The notes under the pieces were generated by a model. It made no database searches, had not been told where the DNA came from, and worked only from the letters and a program-made list of their open reading frames with translations. A stretch of 64,000 nt of DNA from assembly GCA_022823665.1 (NCBI GenBank), contig JAJEHN010000009.1, forward strand, positions 186,001 to 250,000, written 5' to 3'. Shown here piece by piece: positions 8,016-16,838 of this stretch (position 1 is the stretch's first letter; the number at the start of each line of letters is the position of its first letter). Position numbers and translations under genes: made by a program. This DNA is from Thermoanaerobaculia bacterium (lineage in GTDB: Bacteria; Acidobacteriota; Thermoanaerobaculia; Multivoradales; Multivoraceae).

Positions 8016-9114
8016 CGCACCACCCGCGGCACTGGCGATCGCGGCACTCGCGCTCGCGGGCTGCGCGGCTGGAGAAGGCGGTCCCGGGCAGGGGCCGTTC
8101 GCCCGCTACCCGGCGAAGCTCTCAGCCTGGGGACTGTTCACCGGGGAGCTCGCGAGCCACATCCCGGCCGCCGGCGTCGAGCCCTACGACCTGAACACGG
8201 CACTGTTCTCGGACTACGCGCTGAAGTTCCGTTTCGTGCGCCTGCCGGAGGGGCCTGACGGGGACGTCGAACCCGCGCTGTACCGCGAGGAGGGCCCGTT
8301 CGAGTTCCCGGTCGGCACGGTCATCTCGAAGACCTTCGCCTACCCCGCGGACTTCAGGGTTCCCGAAGAAGGCCTCCAGCCCCTGGAAACCAGGCTGCTG
8401 GTCCACGAGGAGGACGGCTGGGTCGGCCTGCCGTACATCTGGAACGCCGAACTGACCGACGCCGACCTTGCCATCGTGGGCGGGCCGCTCGAGGTGTCAT
8501 GGATCGACGCCGGAGGCGAGGGGATCGAGCACACCTACCGGGTGCCGAACGCGAACCAGTGCAAGACCTGCCACCGGACGGACGGCGAGCGCGTGCTGCC
8601 GATCGGCCTCCAGGCGGCGCAATTGAACCGCAACTTCGTCTTCACCGAGGCCGACGGCTCCACCCTCTCCGAGAACCAGCTCGAGCGATGGCGGCGAACG
8701 GGCTTCCTCGAGGGCGCGCCGCCGGCCGCCGAGACGCCCCGCGCGCCGGTCTGGAACGTCGGGCGTACCGGCAGCGTCGACGAGCGGGCGCGCACCTGGC
8801 TCGACATCAACTGCGCCCACTGCCACAACCTGAAGGGCAGCGGGCGCACGTCGGGACTCGACCTGCGCAAGGGACACCGGGACCGAACCAGGCTGGGCGT
8901 TTTCAAGCACCCGGTCGCCGCCGGCCAGGGGACCGGCGACCGCCTGTACGGGGTCGTTCCCGGCAAGCCCGACGAATCGATCCTCGTCTACCGGATCGAA
9001 TCGACGCACCCGGGCATCATGATGCCCGAGCTCGGCCGCGGACTCGTCGACGTCGAGTCCGTGGCCCTGATCCGTCAGTGGATCCTGGAGATGGAACCGC
9101 CGCCCGAGGCCTGA
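8002..9114 (+). CDS. SO_2930-family diheme c-type cytochrome lipoprotein
   Basis: The 370-residue protein starts at a GTG that overlaps the end of the beta-helix gene by 14 bases. It has a lipoprotein signal (LALAGC). Its length and two heme motifs, CKTCH (about 189) and CAHCH (about 272), match the SO_2930-like family, a partner of beta-helix proteins. Conserved features include PYDLNTALFSDYALKFRF near the N terminus and IMMPELGR near the C terminus, whose Met could be an axial ligand. It should be anchored in a membrane facing the periplasm. The electron donor and acceptor are not known. Confidence 0.88.
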   Translation: MALRSAPPAALAIAALALAGCAAGEGGPGQGPFARYPAKLSAWGLFTGELASHIPAAGVEPYDLNTALFSDYALKFRFVRLPEGPDGDVEPALYREEGPFEFPVGTVISKTFAYPADFRVPEEGLQPLETRLLVHEEDGWVGLPYIWNAELTDADLAIVGGPLEVSWIDAGGEGIEHTYRVPNANQCKTCHRTDGERVLPIGLQAAQLNRNFVFTEADGSTLSENQLERWRRTGFLEGAPPAAETPRAPVWNVGRTGSVDERARTWLDINCAHCHNLKGSGRTSGLDLRKGHRDRTRLGVFKHPVAAGQGTGDRLYGVVPGKPDESILVYRIESTHPGIMMPELGRGLVDVESVALIRQWILEMEPPPEA

Positions 9115-9119
9115 CTGCC

Positions 9120-9776
9120 CTACTCCGCCAGGATCTGCAGGGTGCGGTGGAAGACCTCGTCCAGACCGACGGCATCCGAGCCGTAGTAGCCACGGACACC
9201 GCCGTCCCGGTCGACGAGAGCCAGCCGCGCCGCGTGCGCGACATCGACCAGACCGCCGGCGAGGTCCAGCCGTTCGCCCATGGGCAGGGCGAAACCGTCG
9301 ACGACCATCGAACGCACCTCGGGTTCGGCGCCGGTGACGAGGCTCCAGCGCTCCAGCTCCAGGCTCCGGCTCCGTGCGTAGTCGCGGAGCCGCTCCGGGG
9401 TGTCGTGCGCCGGGTCGACCGTGAAGCTCACCAGCCTCACTTCGTGCATGCCCTCCTCGCGATAGCGGCGCTGAAGCTGCCGCAGCGAGGCCGTGAGGCG
9501 TGGGCAGACCGTGGCGCAGCGCGTGAACAGAAAGGAGGCGACGTAGACCTCGCCCGCCAGCTCGGCGCTGCCGAACGAGTCCCCGTTCTGGTCGACCAGC
9601 CGCCACTGCGGCAACTGCCGCAGGACGGGCGGCGGGTCGGGCTCGAACCGGAGCAGCGGCCTGATTGCCGGGATCAGGACGAGACCTGCCAGCGCCGCGA
9701 GAAGCCAGGGGTTCAGCAGGCTCCGGCGAGGCTCCGGCGCGCCTCCATCGAGGCCGGAATGAGGGTCCCCGGACAT
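9120..9776 (-). CDS. SCO1/SenC family copper chaperone-like protein
   Basis: The 218-residue protein has one N-terminal membrane anchor (about 24-42) and a thioredoxin-like SCO domain. The copper ligands are present: CATVC (CxxxC, about residues 88-92) and a His in DVAHAARLALVD (about 176). SCO proteins deliver copper to the CuA site of cytochrome oxidase or act as thiol reductants. No cytochrome c oxidase genes lie in this window, but the gene sits back-to-back with the respiratory operon, which fits a role in respiratory-chain assembly. It converges on the diheme cytochrome gene with a gap of only 5 bases. Confidence 0.9.
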   Translation of the reverse strand: MSGDPHSGLDGGAPEPRRSLLNPWLLAALAGLVLIPAIRPLLRFEPDPPPVLRQLPQWRLVDQNGDSFGSAELAGEVYVASFLFTRCATVCPRLTASLRQLQRRYREEGMHEVRLVSFTVDPAHDTPERLRDYARSRSLELERWSLVTGAEPEVRSMVVDGFALPMGERLDLAGGLVDVAHAARLALVDRDGGVRGYYGSDAVGLDEVFHRTLQILAE

Positions 9777-9803
9777 GATCCGAGCCTATCCGGGCGCCGG
9801 GCT

Positions 9804-9832
9804 TTGACCGCCTCGATAGCACGCTGTACACT
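9804..9832 (+). promoter_or_regulatory. Predicted sigma70-type promoter of the respiratory operon
   Basis: TTGACC at 9804-9809 and TACACT at 9827-9832 are separated by exactly 17 bases. Transcription would begin near 9839, leaving a leader of about 48 bases before the TTG start of actA. This is one of the two best promoter-like matches seen in the window. Confidence 0.6.
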
Positions 9833-9886
9833 CCGCGCGACCGCAGGACGGGCAGGGCTTCGTACCCTGCTTCAAGGTACGGAATC

Positions 9887-10534
9887 TTGGCTCAGATCTT
9901 CCCCAAGTGGACCCTCAGGCTACCGCTGTACGCGGCGCTCGCCCTGCCGGTGGTCGGCGCCGCCATCGCCGGCGGCATCTGGTACTTCTTCTCGCCCGAA
10001 TACACCGATGTGGGCTACCGGCCGGCCCAGCCGGTGCCCTACAGCCACGCGCTCCACGTCGGCGAACTCGGCCTGGACTGCCGTTACTGTCACGCCTCGG
10101 TCGAAGAGTCGGCGGTTTCCAACGTTCCCCCGACCCAGGTCTGCATGAACTGCCACCACGTCGCTGTCCGGGACAGCGAACTGCTGGAGCCGATCCGCAA
10201 GAGCGTCGAACAGAATCGTCCGATGCGCTGGGTGCGCATCCACAACCTTCCCGACTACGCTTTCTTCGACCACAGCGTCCATGTCGGGGCCGGCGTCGGC
10301 TGCCGGACCTGCCACGGCCCGGTCCATGAGATGGAGGTCGTGTCCCAGGTGGAGCCCCTGAGCATGAGTTGGTGCCTCGACTGCCACCGCGACCCGGGAC
10401 CGCACCTGCGGCCGCTCGAAGCGGTGACCGACATGGAGTGGATACCGACCGGCGACCACGCGGCCTTCGCCGAGTTGGCGATCGCGGAACGCGCGCTCGC
10501 GCCGCCCGAGGACTGCACGGGGTGCCACCGATGA
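9887..10534 (+). CDS. actA: ActA: pentaheme cytochrome c subunit of alternative complex III
   Basis: The 215-residue protein has one N-terminal transmembrane helix (about 9-31) and five CxxCH motifs: CRYCH, CMNCH, CRTCH, CLDCH and CTGCH, the last at the very C terminus. This is the layout of ActA, the multiheme subunit that passes electrons from the quinol-oxidising part of alternative complex III to a periplasmic acceptor. The start is a TTG at 9887 with AAGG about 10 bases upstream. The stop overlaps the start of actB (ATGA). It is the first gene of a seven-gene cluster. Confidence 0.93.
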   Translation: MAQIFPKWTLRLPLYAALALPVVGAAIAGGIWYFFSPEYTDVGYRPAQPVPYSHALHVGELGLDCRYCHASVEESAVSNVPPTQVCMNCHHVAVRDSELLEPIRKSVEQNRPMRWVRIHNLPDYAFFDHSVHVGAGVGCRTCHGPVHEMEVVSQVEPLSMSWCLDCHRDPGPHLRPLEAVTDMEWIPTGDHAAFAELAIAERALAPPEDCTGCHR

Positions 10535-13500
10535 GTGCCGGCAACGGAAAGCGGTCGGAGAGAACGTACTGGCGCAGCCTGGAGCAGCTTCAGGACGACC
10601 CCCGATCCGTCGATCTCCTGGAGCGTGAGTTCCCGGAGGGTGCGTCGGAAGCGCCGCCCGAGTTGCTGCGCGACGGCGTGAGCCGGCGCAGCGTACTCGC
10701 CATGCTGGGCGGTACGGCGTCGCTCGCCGGCCTCGCCGGCTGCGACATCGTCCGCCGGCCGGTCGAGCACATCGTCCCCTACGTCGACGCTCCGGAGGGC
10801 ATGGTCCCCGGCGTTCCGCTGGCCTACGCCACCACGATGCCGTTCGGCAGCCGCGCGCTCGGTCTGCTGGTGGAGAGCCACGAGGGACGGCCGACCAAGG
10901 TCGAAGGCAACGAGCTCCATCCGTTCTCGGAGGGCGCATCGAGCGTGTGGGCCCAGTCCTCGATGCTCGACCTGTACGACCCCGACCGGTCGAAGTCCGT
11001 ACGGTTCGGCGACGACGAATCCTCCTGGGACGACTTCGTGGCCGCCTGGACCGAAGGCGACCTCGGCCCTGCCGCCGACGGCACGGGCTTCGCCATCCTC
11101 GCCGAGCCGTCCTCGTCACCGACCCTGGTCCGGCTGAAGGAAGCGCTCCTCGACCGGTACCCGCAGGCGCGCTGGGTGACCTGGGAGCCGGTCAGCGAGG
11201 AGAACGCCGACCAGGGGACGGCGCTCGGTGCCGGCGAGCACGTCCACGCGCTCTACCACCTGGACCGCGCGCAGGTCCTGCTGACCCTGGATTCCGACTT
11301 CCTCGGCACCGAGGGCGACAGCGTTCGCAACCTCCGCGGCTACTCCCGGGCCCGGCGCGTGAACGAGGACGGCGGCGGCAGCCCGCTGCGGCACTATGCC
11401 GTCGACGGCGTCCACTCGCTCACCGCGGCGAACGCGGACCACCGCCTGCGGGTGCAGAGCGGCCGCGTCGCGGCCTTCATCGCCCGCCTCGGCAGCGCGC
11501 TCGCGGGTCACGGCCTGGAACTGCCGGTGGCTTCCTCGGTGCCGGCCGAAGACATCGACGACGCCTGGGTCGACGCACTGGCGCAGGACCTGATCGCCCA
11601 CCAGGGCGCCGGCCTGATCGTCGCCGGCAACCGCCAGCCGGCGGCCGTCCACGCCGCCGTCTACGCCCTGAACTCGGCGCTCGGCAACGCCGGATCGACG
11701 GCGACCTACCACCGGACGGCCGACAGCGGCAGTTCGAGCGACGCCGATCTCGCCGGTCTGGCGGCGGCGATTCGGGAAGGTGCGGTCGACCGCCTGCTCA
11801 TTCTGGGCGCCAACCCCGCCTACAGCGCTCCCGCCGACCTCGACTTCCCGGCCGCCCTCGAAAGCCTGGGCGACGCGGGCGCGGTCACTCACGTCGGCGC
11901 CTACCGGGACGAAACCAGCCGCTTCGCGCGCTGGCACGTGCCGCTCGCCCACTACCTCGAGAGCTGGGGCGACGCCCGGGCCACCGACGGCACAGCGAGC
12001 GTCGTGCAGCCTCTGATCGAGCCGCTCTACGGCGCGAAGAGCCTGGTCGAGGTGCTGGCGCTGGCGGCAGAGGGCGAGTCCCGCGACGGCCGCGACCTGG
12101 TTCGCGAGACCTGGTCCGGGATCCTCGGCCTGCCGCTCGAGGAGGATGCCGAGGAGGGCGGCGCCGCAGCCGCCGCGCCCGAGCCCGAGGCGGAAGCCGA
12201 AGCGGCTGCCGAGGGCGCCGGCGAAGACACTCAAGCGGCAGAGGAGGCCGTGCCGGTCGACCCGATGTCGCTGCCGTTCCCCGTCGCGCTCTCCGAGTTC
12301 GAAGTCGCCTGGCGCAAGGTGCTGCATGACGGCCTGCTGGACGGCAGCGCCGCGCCGGCGGCCGATCTCCCCGCCATCGCGCCCGAGGATGGCGCCGCCG
12401 CGGTCCGCGCCGCAGGCGACGCCGCCCAACCGATCGCCTTGGGCGACGATCTGGAGATCGTCTTCCGCTGCTCTCCGGCGGTCCACGACGGTCGCTTCGC
12501 CAACAACGGCTGGCTCCAGGAGCTGCCGGACGCGATGACCAAGCTGACCTGGGACAACGCCGCCCTGATCAGCCCCGCCACCGCCACCGCGCTGGGCCTC
12601 GAGAACGAGGATCTCGTTACGGTGACCTCCGGCGGCCGGGAGCTCGAACTGCCCGTCTGGCAGGTGCCGGGACAGGCGGACAACGCCGTGACGATCGACC
12701 TCGGCTACGGCCGTGACTTCGCGGGCCGAATCGCGAGCGCGGCCAATGCCGAAGGCCACAGTCCGGGGCGCAACGCCTATCTGCTGCGCACCTCGGAGGC
12801 CCCCGACCTCGCCCGCGGCACGCTCAGTCCGACCGGCGGCACGTACCCGCTGGCACAGACCCAGGACCACCACTCGATGGAAGGGCGCCCGATCGTCCGC
12901 GAGGCCGATCTCGACTACTTCGAGACGCATCCCGACTTCGCCACCGCCCACAGCGAGAAACCGCACGAGAACTCGATGTGGGACGAGTGGACCTACCAGG
13001 ACTCGCCGCAGTGGGGCATGACGATCGATCTGAACGCCTGCGTCGGCTGCAACGCCTGCATGATCGCCTGCCAGAGCGAGAACAACGTGCCGATCGTCGG
13101 CAAGGAACAGGTGATGGAGGGCCGGGAGATGCACTGGCTCCGCATCGACCGCTACTTCTCCGACGAGGGAAAATCCGCCGGCATGCTCCGGGACCTCGTC
13201 CGCGACCTCCCGTCCGAGCCGCAGACGAGCTTCCAGCCGGTGCCCTGCATGCAGTGCGAGAACGCGCCCTGCGAACAGGTCTGCCCGGTCGCGGCCACGG
13301 TGCACGACAGCGAAGGCCTGAACGCAATGGTCTACAACCGTTGCATCGGCACCCGCTACTGCTCGAACAACTGTCCCTACAAGGTACGGCGCTTCAACTA
13401 CTTCAACTTCACCAAGGACACCCCCGAGGTGATGAAGCTGGGCAAGAACCCGGACGTCACGATCCGTTCCCGGGGCGTCATGGAGAAGTGCACGTACTGC

Positions 13501-13818
13501 GTCCAGCGAATCAGCCGGGCCAAGGTCGACGCCAAGCAGGACGGCCGGGGCCTGGCCGACGGCGACGTCGTCACGGCGTGCCAGCAGGCCTGCCCGGCCG
13601 AAGCGATCCGCTTCGGCGACATCACGGACGCGGCCAGCGGGGTTTCCCAGGCGAAGGCGAGCCCCCGCAACTACAACCTGCTCGACGACCTGCACACGAA
13701 GCCCCGGACGACCTACCTCGCGAAGATCCGCCACCCGAACCGCGACATCACGCCGGCGCCGCCGCCGGCCGAGGACCACGGCGGCGGCGAGGACGGCCAC
13801 GGCGAGGACGCGCACTGA
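10531..13818 (+). CDS. actB: ActB: iron-sulfur / molybdopterin-fold subunit of alternative complex III
   Basis: The 1095-residue protein has a twin-arginine-type signal (SRRSVLAMLGG, about 50-60), ending in a Cys that could be lipidated. A molybdopterin-oxidoreductase-like domain (about 70-770) follows, then a four-cluster ferredoxin domain. The first cluster motif is CVGCNACMIAC at 837-847. Further groups are CMQCENAPCEQVC, CIGTRYCSNNC and CTYCVQR with CQQAC. An Ala/Glu-rich insertion lies near 540-575 and a His/Gly-rich tail closes the protein. ActB normally joins an NrfD-type ActC in the membrane; no such gene follows here. The ends overlap both neighbours. Confidence 0.93.
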   Translation: MSAGNGKRSERTYWRSLEQLQDDPRSVDLLEREFPEGASEAPPELLRDGVSRRSVLAMLGGTASLAGLAGCDIVRRPVEHIVPYVDAPEGMVPGVPLAYATTMPFGSRALGLLVESHEGRPTKVEGNELHPFSEGASSVWAQSSMLDLYDPDRSKSVRFGDDESSWDDFVAAWTEGDLGPAADGTGFAILAEPSSSPTLVRLKEALLDRYPQARWVTWEPVSEENADQGTALGAGEHVHALYHLDRAQVLLTLDSDFLGTEGDSVRNLRGYSRARRVNEDGGGSPLRHYAVDGVHSLTAANADHRLRVQSGRVAAFIARLGSALAGHGLELPVASSVPAEDIDDAWVDALAQDLIAHQGAGLIVAGNRQPAAVHAAVYALNSALGNAGSTATYHRTADSGSSSDADLAGLAAAIREGAVDRLLILGANPAYSAPADLDFPAALESLGDAGAVTHVGAYRDETSRFARWHVPLAHYLESWGDARATDGTASVVQPLIEPLYGAKSLVEVLALAAEGESRDGRDLVRETWSGILGLPLEEDAEEGGAAAAAPEPEAEAEAAAEGAGEDTQAAEEAVPVDPMSLPFPVALSEFEVAWRKVLHDGLLDGSAAPAADLPAIAPEDGAAAVRAAGDAAQPIALGDDLEIVFRCSPAVHDGRFANNGWLQELPDAMTKLTWDNAALISPATATALGLENEDLVTVTSGGRELELPVWQVPGQADNAVTIDLGYGRDFAGRIASAANAEGHSPGRNAYLLRTSEAPDLARGTLSPTGGTYPLAQTQDHHSMEGRPIVREADLDYFETHPDFATAHSEKPHENSMWDEWTYQDSPQWGMTIDLNACVGCNACMIACQSENNVPIVGKEQVMEGREMHWLRIDRYFSDEGKSAGMLRDLVRDLPSEPQTSFQPVPCMQCENAPCEQVCPVAATVHDSEGLNAMVYNRCIGTRYCSNNCPYKVRRFNYFNFTKDTPEVMKLGKNPDVTIRSRGVMEKCTYCVQRISRAKVDAKQDGRGLADGDVVTACQQACPAEAIRFGDITDAASGVSQAKASPRNYNLLDDLHTKPRTTYLAKIRHPNRDITPAPPPAEDHGGGEDGHGEDAH

Positions 13819-14408
13819 TGAGAGGCCATCGGCTCCACGCCGCGGTCCTGATCGCCGTCCTGCTGCTCCTCGGTTGCCGGGGCATGCCGTCGCCCTTTCC
13901 GCCGATCCATCCCAACCCGAACATGGACTACCAGGAGCGCTACGACCCGCAGGAGGCGAGCGCTTTCTTCTACGACGGCATGGCGATGCGCCAGCCGGTC
14001 GCGGGTACCGTGGCACGCGGGCAGCTCGACGTCGACCACCGGCTCCTGTTCGGCCGCGACGACGAGGGCTACTTCCTCGAAACCTCGCCTCTCGCGGTCA
14101 CCGACGAAGCGCTGGCTCGGGGCGAGAGCCGGTACGAGATCTACTGCCAGCCCTGCCACGACGAGCGCGGCACGGGCCAGGGCATCCTGTTCGAGCGCGC
14201 CGGCACCCCCACCGCCTCCCTCCACGACGATCGCATCGCCGCCTACAACGACGGCCGCATGTACGACGTGATCACGAACGGCGTCGGGTTGATGGCGGGC
14301 TACCGCTATCCGCTGACGGTCGAGGACCGTTGGGCGGTCGTCGCCTACGTTCGTGAGCTGCAGCAGGAACGCCGAACGATGCAGGCGGAGCGGGAAGCGC
14401 GCCAGTAG
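13818..14408 (+). CDS. actE: ActE-like monoheme cytochrome c lipoprotein
   Basis: The 196-residue protein has a lipoprotein signal ending LLLLGC and one heme motif, CQPCH (about residue 112). The ActE-typical text IHPNPNMDYQ and MRQPVAGTVARG lies before the heme domain. The ATG overlaps the actB stop (TGATG). In known alternative complex III operons the order is actA-actB-actC-actD-actE; here ActE follows ActB directly, so both the NrfD-like subunit and the ActD subunit are missing from this cluster. It likely faces the periplasm and accepts electrons from ActA. Confidence 0.9.
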   Translation: MRGHRLHAAVLIAVLLLLGCRGMPSPFPPIHPNPNMDYQERYDPQEASAFFYDGMAMRQPVAGTVARGQLDVDHRLLFGRDDEGYFLETSPLAVTDEALARGESRYEIYCQPCHDERGTGQGILFERAGTPTASLHDDRIAAYNDGRMYDVITNGVGLMAGYRYPLTVEDRWAVVAYVRELQQERRTMQAEREARQ

Positions 14409-14422
14409 CGCCCGGGGAACAG

Positions 14423-16354
14423 ATGACCAGAAACAGGATCCTCTTCGGCATCGGCGTTCTCGCCTTCGTCTCCGTGATCGTCACGGTGCGTCTGGGCGGT
14501 TTCCTGGTCGACAACGAGTACCGCCAGCCGGACCGGCAGGTCGCCGCCCAGGAAGAGCTGGGCGAGGCCGAGCTCACGCCGCGCCAGCAGGGCATCGCCG
14601 ACGAGCAGGCCGCGGACGAAGCCGAAGCGAGGGCCAGGCCCTACGAGGAGGCCGAGTACCGCACGGTGCCGTTCGTCGGCAGCCGGGTCACCGTGTGGGT
14701 GCTGGCGCAGCTCCACCTGCTGTTCGCGGCGTTCGTCCTCGCGGTGCCGCTGTTCGCCTTCATCATCGAGTTCGTCGGCTACGTGAAGAAGGAGGAGCGG
14801 TACAACAAGCTGGCGTACGAGTTCACGAAGCTGCTCTCCGTCTCGTTCTCGATGACCGCCACCTTCGGGGCGTTCCTGACCTTCGCGTTGATCATCCTCT
14901 ACCCGAAGTTCACGAACTACCTGATGCACATCTTCTCGCCGACGTTCCTGCCCTACGTCCTGCTGTTCTTCCTGGAAGCGCTCTTCCTCTACAGCTACTA
15001 CTACGGCTGGGGCAAGTTCGGGCCGAAGATGCACCTGTTCCTCGGCTTCATGCTGAACGTCGTCGGCACCGCGATCATGTTCATCGCGAACGCCTGGCTC
15101 ACCTTCATGATGTCGCCCGGCAAGCGCGACGACATCGATGGCGACGGCGTCCCGGACTTCGTCTCCGCCGTCTCGGAGAGCGGCGCCCTGCTCAGTCTCC
15201 GGGACGCCTTCTTCAACTTCACCTGGATGCCGATCAACATCCACCGGATCATCGCGAACGTCGCCTTCGGCGGCTCGATCGCCGCCGCTTACGCCGCCTT
15301 CCGGTACCTGCAGGCGAAGACGGACGAGGAGAGGGCCCACTTCGACTGGATGGGCTACGTCGGCAACTTCGTCGCCATCATCGCCTTCCTTCCCCTGCCG
15401 TTCGCGGGCTACTACCTGGCAGCCGAGATCTACGCCTTCAGCCAGACGCTGGGCATCCAGATGATGGGCGGCACCTTCTCCTGGCTGTTCGTGCTCCAGG
15501 CGGCTCTCATCGGCAACCTCTTCCTGGGCGCGAACTACTACCTCTGGCTGGGGATGGGCCGCATGGAGGGCGGCGTCCACTTCCAGAAATTCATCAAATG
15601 GCTGCTGATCGCGATCGCCCTCTGCTTCGCCGTCTGGGCAACGCCGCGCTACGCCATTTCTTCGGTCTCCGAGATCGCCGCGATGGGCGGCAGCAGCCAC
15701 CCGCAGCTTTCCTACCTGGGGCAGATGTCGGCCAAGAACACGGCGGTCAACATCCTGATCCTCTCGACCTACATGAGCTTCCTGCTCTACCGGCGGACCG
15801 GCAGGCAATCGATCCATCCGTACAGGCAGCTCCTCACCCGCGCCCAGGCGATCGTGTTCTCCTCCGCGGCGGCGCTGGTCATCTTCTACGGCGTCTACGG
15901 CTACTTCGTCGACTCGGCGACACGCATCCGGTTCGCGATTCCGCAGGTCTACTCGGTGCTCGCGGCCCTGGTGGTGATCACCGTGATCGACCTGCCCCTG
16001 TACCGCAACGCCGCGCAGTCGGGCGAAACCAAATGGGGAAGAATCCCGGCCGTCTCGCAGTACGCCCTCATCTTCATCGCCCTCAGCTTCACCTGGCTGA
16101 TGGGGCTGATGGGCTACGTCCGCTCCGGCCTGCGCCAGGAATGGCACGTGTACGGCGTGATCCTGGACACCTCCCCGGACGCCTACACGCCCAATCTCGG
16201 CTTCGCGACACAGGTCGTCTCGGTCACGGTTCTCATCTTCTTCGGGCTGATCGGCGTCGTCTTCTGGCTCAGCAGCCTGAGCGGAAAGAAGGACTACGCG
16301 CCGGGCGCCGCCGGTGAGGGCGGCGGCCGGCTCGAAGGGGGCCAGGCGGCATGA
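14423..16354 (+). CDS. Cytochrome bd subunit I (CydA)-like membrane protein
   Basis: The 643-residue protein has about 13-15 predicted transmembrane helices. Its core resembles CydA: His98 in LAQLHLLFAAF is placed like the b595 ligand, Glu185 in LLFFLEALFLYSYYYGW like the second acidic residue of helix III, and His274 in INIHRIIANVAFGG like the b558 ligand. The first acidic residue of the helix III pair appears as Tyr178. I see no GRQPW motif or canonical Q-loop. There is an additional N-terminal helix, a charged linker (30-85), and about 200 extra C-terminal residues with helices. No CydB follows. In gene order it takes the place of ActC, and it may be the quinol-oxidising or oxygen-reducing membrane part. 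Confidence 0.75.
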   Translation: MTRNRILFGIGVLAFVSVIVTVRLGGFLVDNEYRQPDRQVAAQEELGEAELTPRQQGIADEQAADEAEARARPYEEAEYRTVPFVGSRVTVWVLAQLHLLFAAFVLAVPLFAFIIEFVGYVKKEERYNKLAYEFTKLLSVSFSMTATFGAFLTFALIILYPKFTNYLMHIFSPTFLPYVLLFFLEALFLYSYYYGWGKFGPKMHLFLGFMLNVVGTAIMFIANAWLTFMMSPGKRDDIDGDGVPDFVSAVSESGALLSLRDAFFNFTWMPINIHRIIANVAFGGSIAAAYAAFRYLQAKTDEERAHFDWMGYVGNFVAIIAFLPLPFAGYYLAAEIYAFSQTLGIQMMGGTFSWLFVLQAALIGNLFLGANYYLWLGMGRMEGGVHFQKFIKWLLIAIALCFAVWATPRYAISSVSEIAAMGGSSHPQLSYLGQMSAKNTAVNILILSTYMSFLLYRRTGRQSIHPYRQLLTRAQAIVFSSAAALVIFYGVYGYFVDSATRIRFAIPQVYSVLAALVVITVIDLPLYRNAAQSGETKWGRIPAVSQYALIFIALSFTWLMGLMGYVRSGLRQEWHVYGVILDTSPDAYTPNLGFATQVVSVTVLIFFGLIGVVFWLSSLSGKKDYAPGAAGEGGGRLEGGQAA

Positions 16355-16836
16355 AGTTCTCCGTTCCCATGCCGTTGCGGCTGGTCCTTCTCGTGCTGGG
16401 CACCACGGCCTTCTACATGTACCTCGGCCAGATCGTGCCGCAGAAGGAATCCCACCCACCGCCGCCGGTCCTGATCAACGCCGAGATGACCACGGAGGAC
16501 CTGGTGGCGGTCGGCGCGGAGCTGGCGAGCGGCAAGGGCCAGTGCCTCGTCGGGTGCCACACGGTCGGCCAGAGCGGCCCCTTGCGCTATCCGGACCTGG
16601 ACGGCATCGGCGGCCGCGCCGCCACCCAGGTGGACGGACTGTCGGAGCTGGAGTATCTGGCCCAGTCGCTCTACGAGCCGGCCGCGTTCATCGTCCCCGG
16701 CTTTGCCGACGGAATGCAGGCCATCAACCAGCCGCCGATCAACCTCTCCGACGACGAGATCAAGGCGGTGATCGCCTGGCTGCAGAGCCTGGGCGGTACG
16801 CCGAACGTGACCCTGGACACTGACCTCGGATACTGA
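16351..16836 (+). CDS. Membrane-anchored small cytochrome c with CX3CH motif
   Basis: The 161-residue protein overlaps the CydA-like gene by ATGA. One N-terminal transmembrane segment (about 8-29) anchors a cytochrome-c-like domain. The heme site reads GQCLVGCHTVG: Cys65, Cys69 and His70, that is CX3CH rather than CxxCH. The rest of the fold looks normal, with YPDLDGIGGRA after the heme and a Met-containing GFADGMQAINQPPINLSDDE that could supply the axial Met. It ends IAWLQSLGG-like, as class I cytochromes do. I infer covalent heme binding despite the extra residue; loss of heme cannot be excluded from sequence alone. Confidence 0.8.
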   Translation: MKFSVPMPLRLVLLVLGTTAFYMYLGQIVPQKESHPPPPVLINAEMTTEDLVAVGAELASGKGQCLVGCHTVGQSGPLRYPDLDGIGGRAATQVDGLSELEYLAQSLYEPAAFIVPGFADGMQAINQPPINLSDDEIKAVIAWLQSLGGTPNVTLDTDLGY

Positions 16837-16838
16837 TC

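Noticed and set aside
11116-14016. Very long open frame on the minus strand (966 residues)
   Set aside because: It is antisense to actB and actE, whose products have clear domains; GC-rich third positions keep the opposite strand open.
13819-14422. Search for an NrfD-type actC or an actD between actB and the CydA-like gene
   Set aside because: Only the ActE-like cytochrome fits in this space; no multi-helix NrfD frame is present on either strand.
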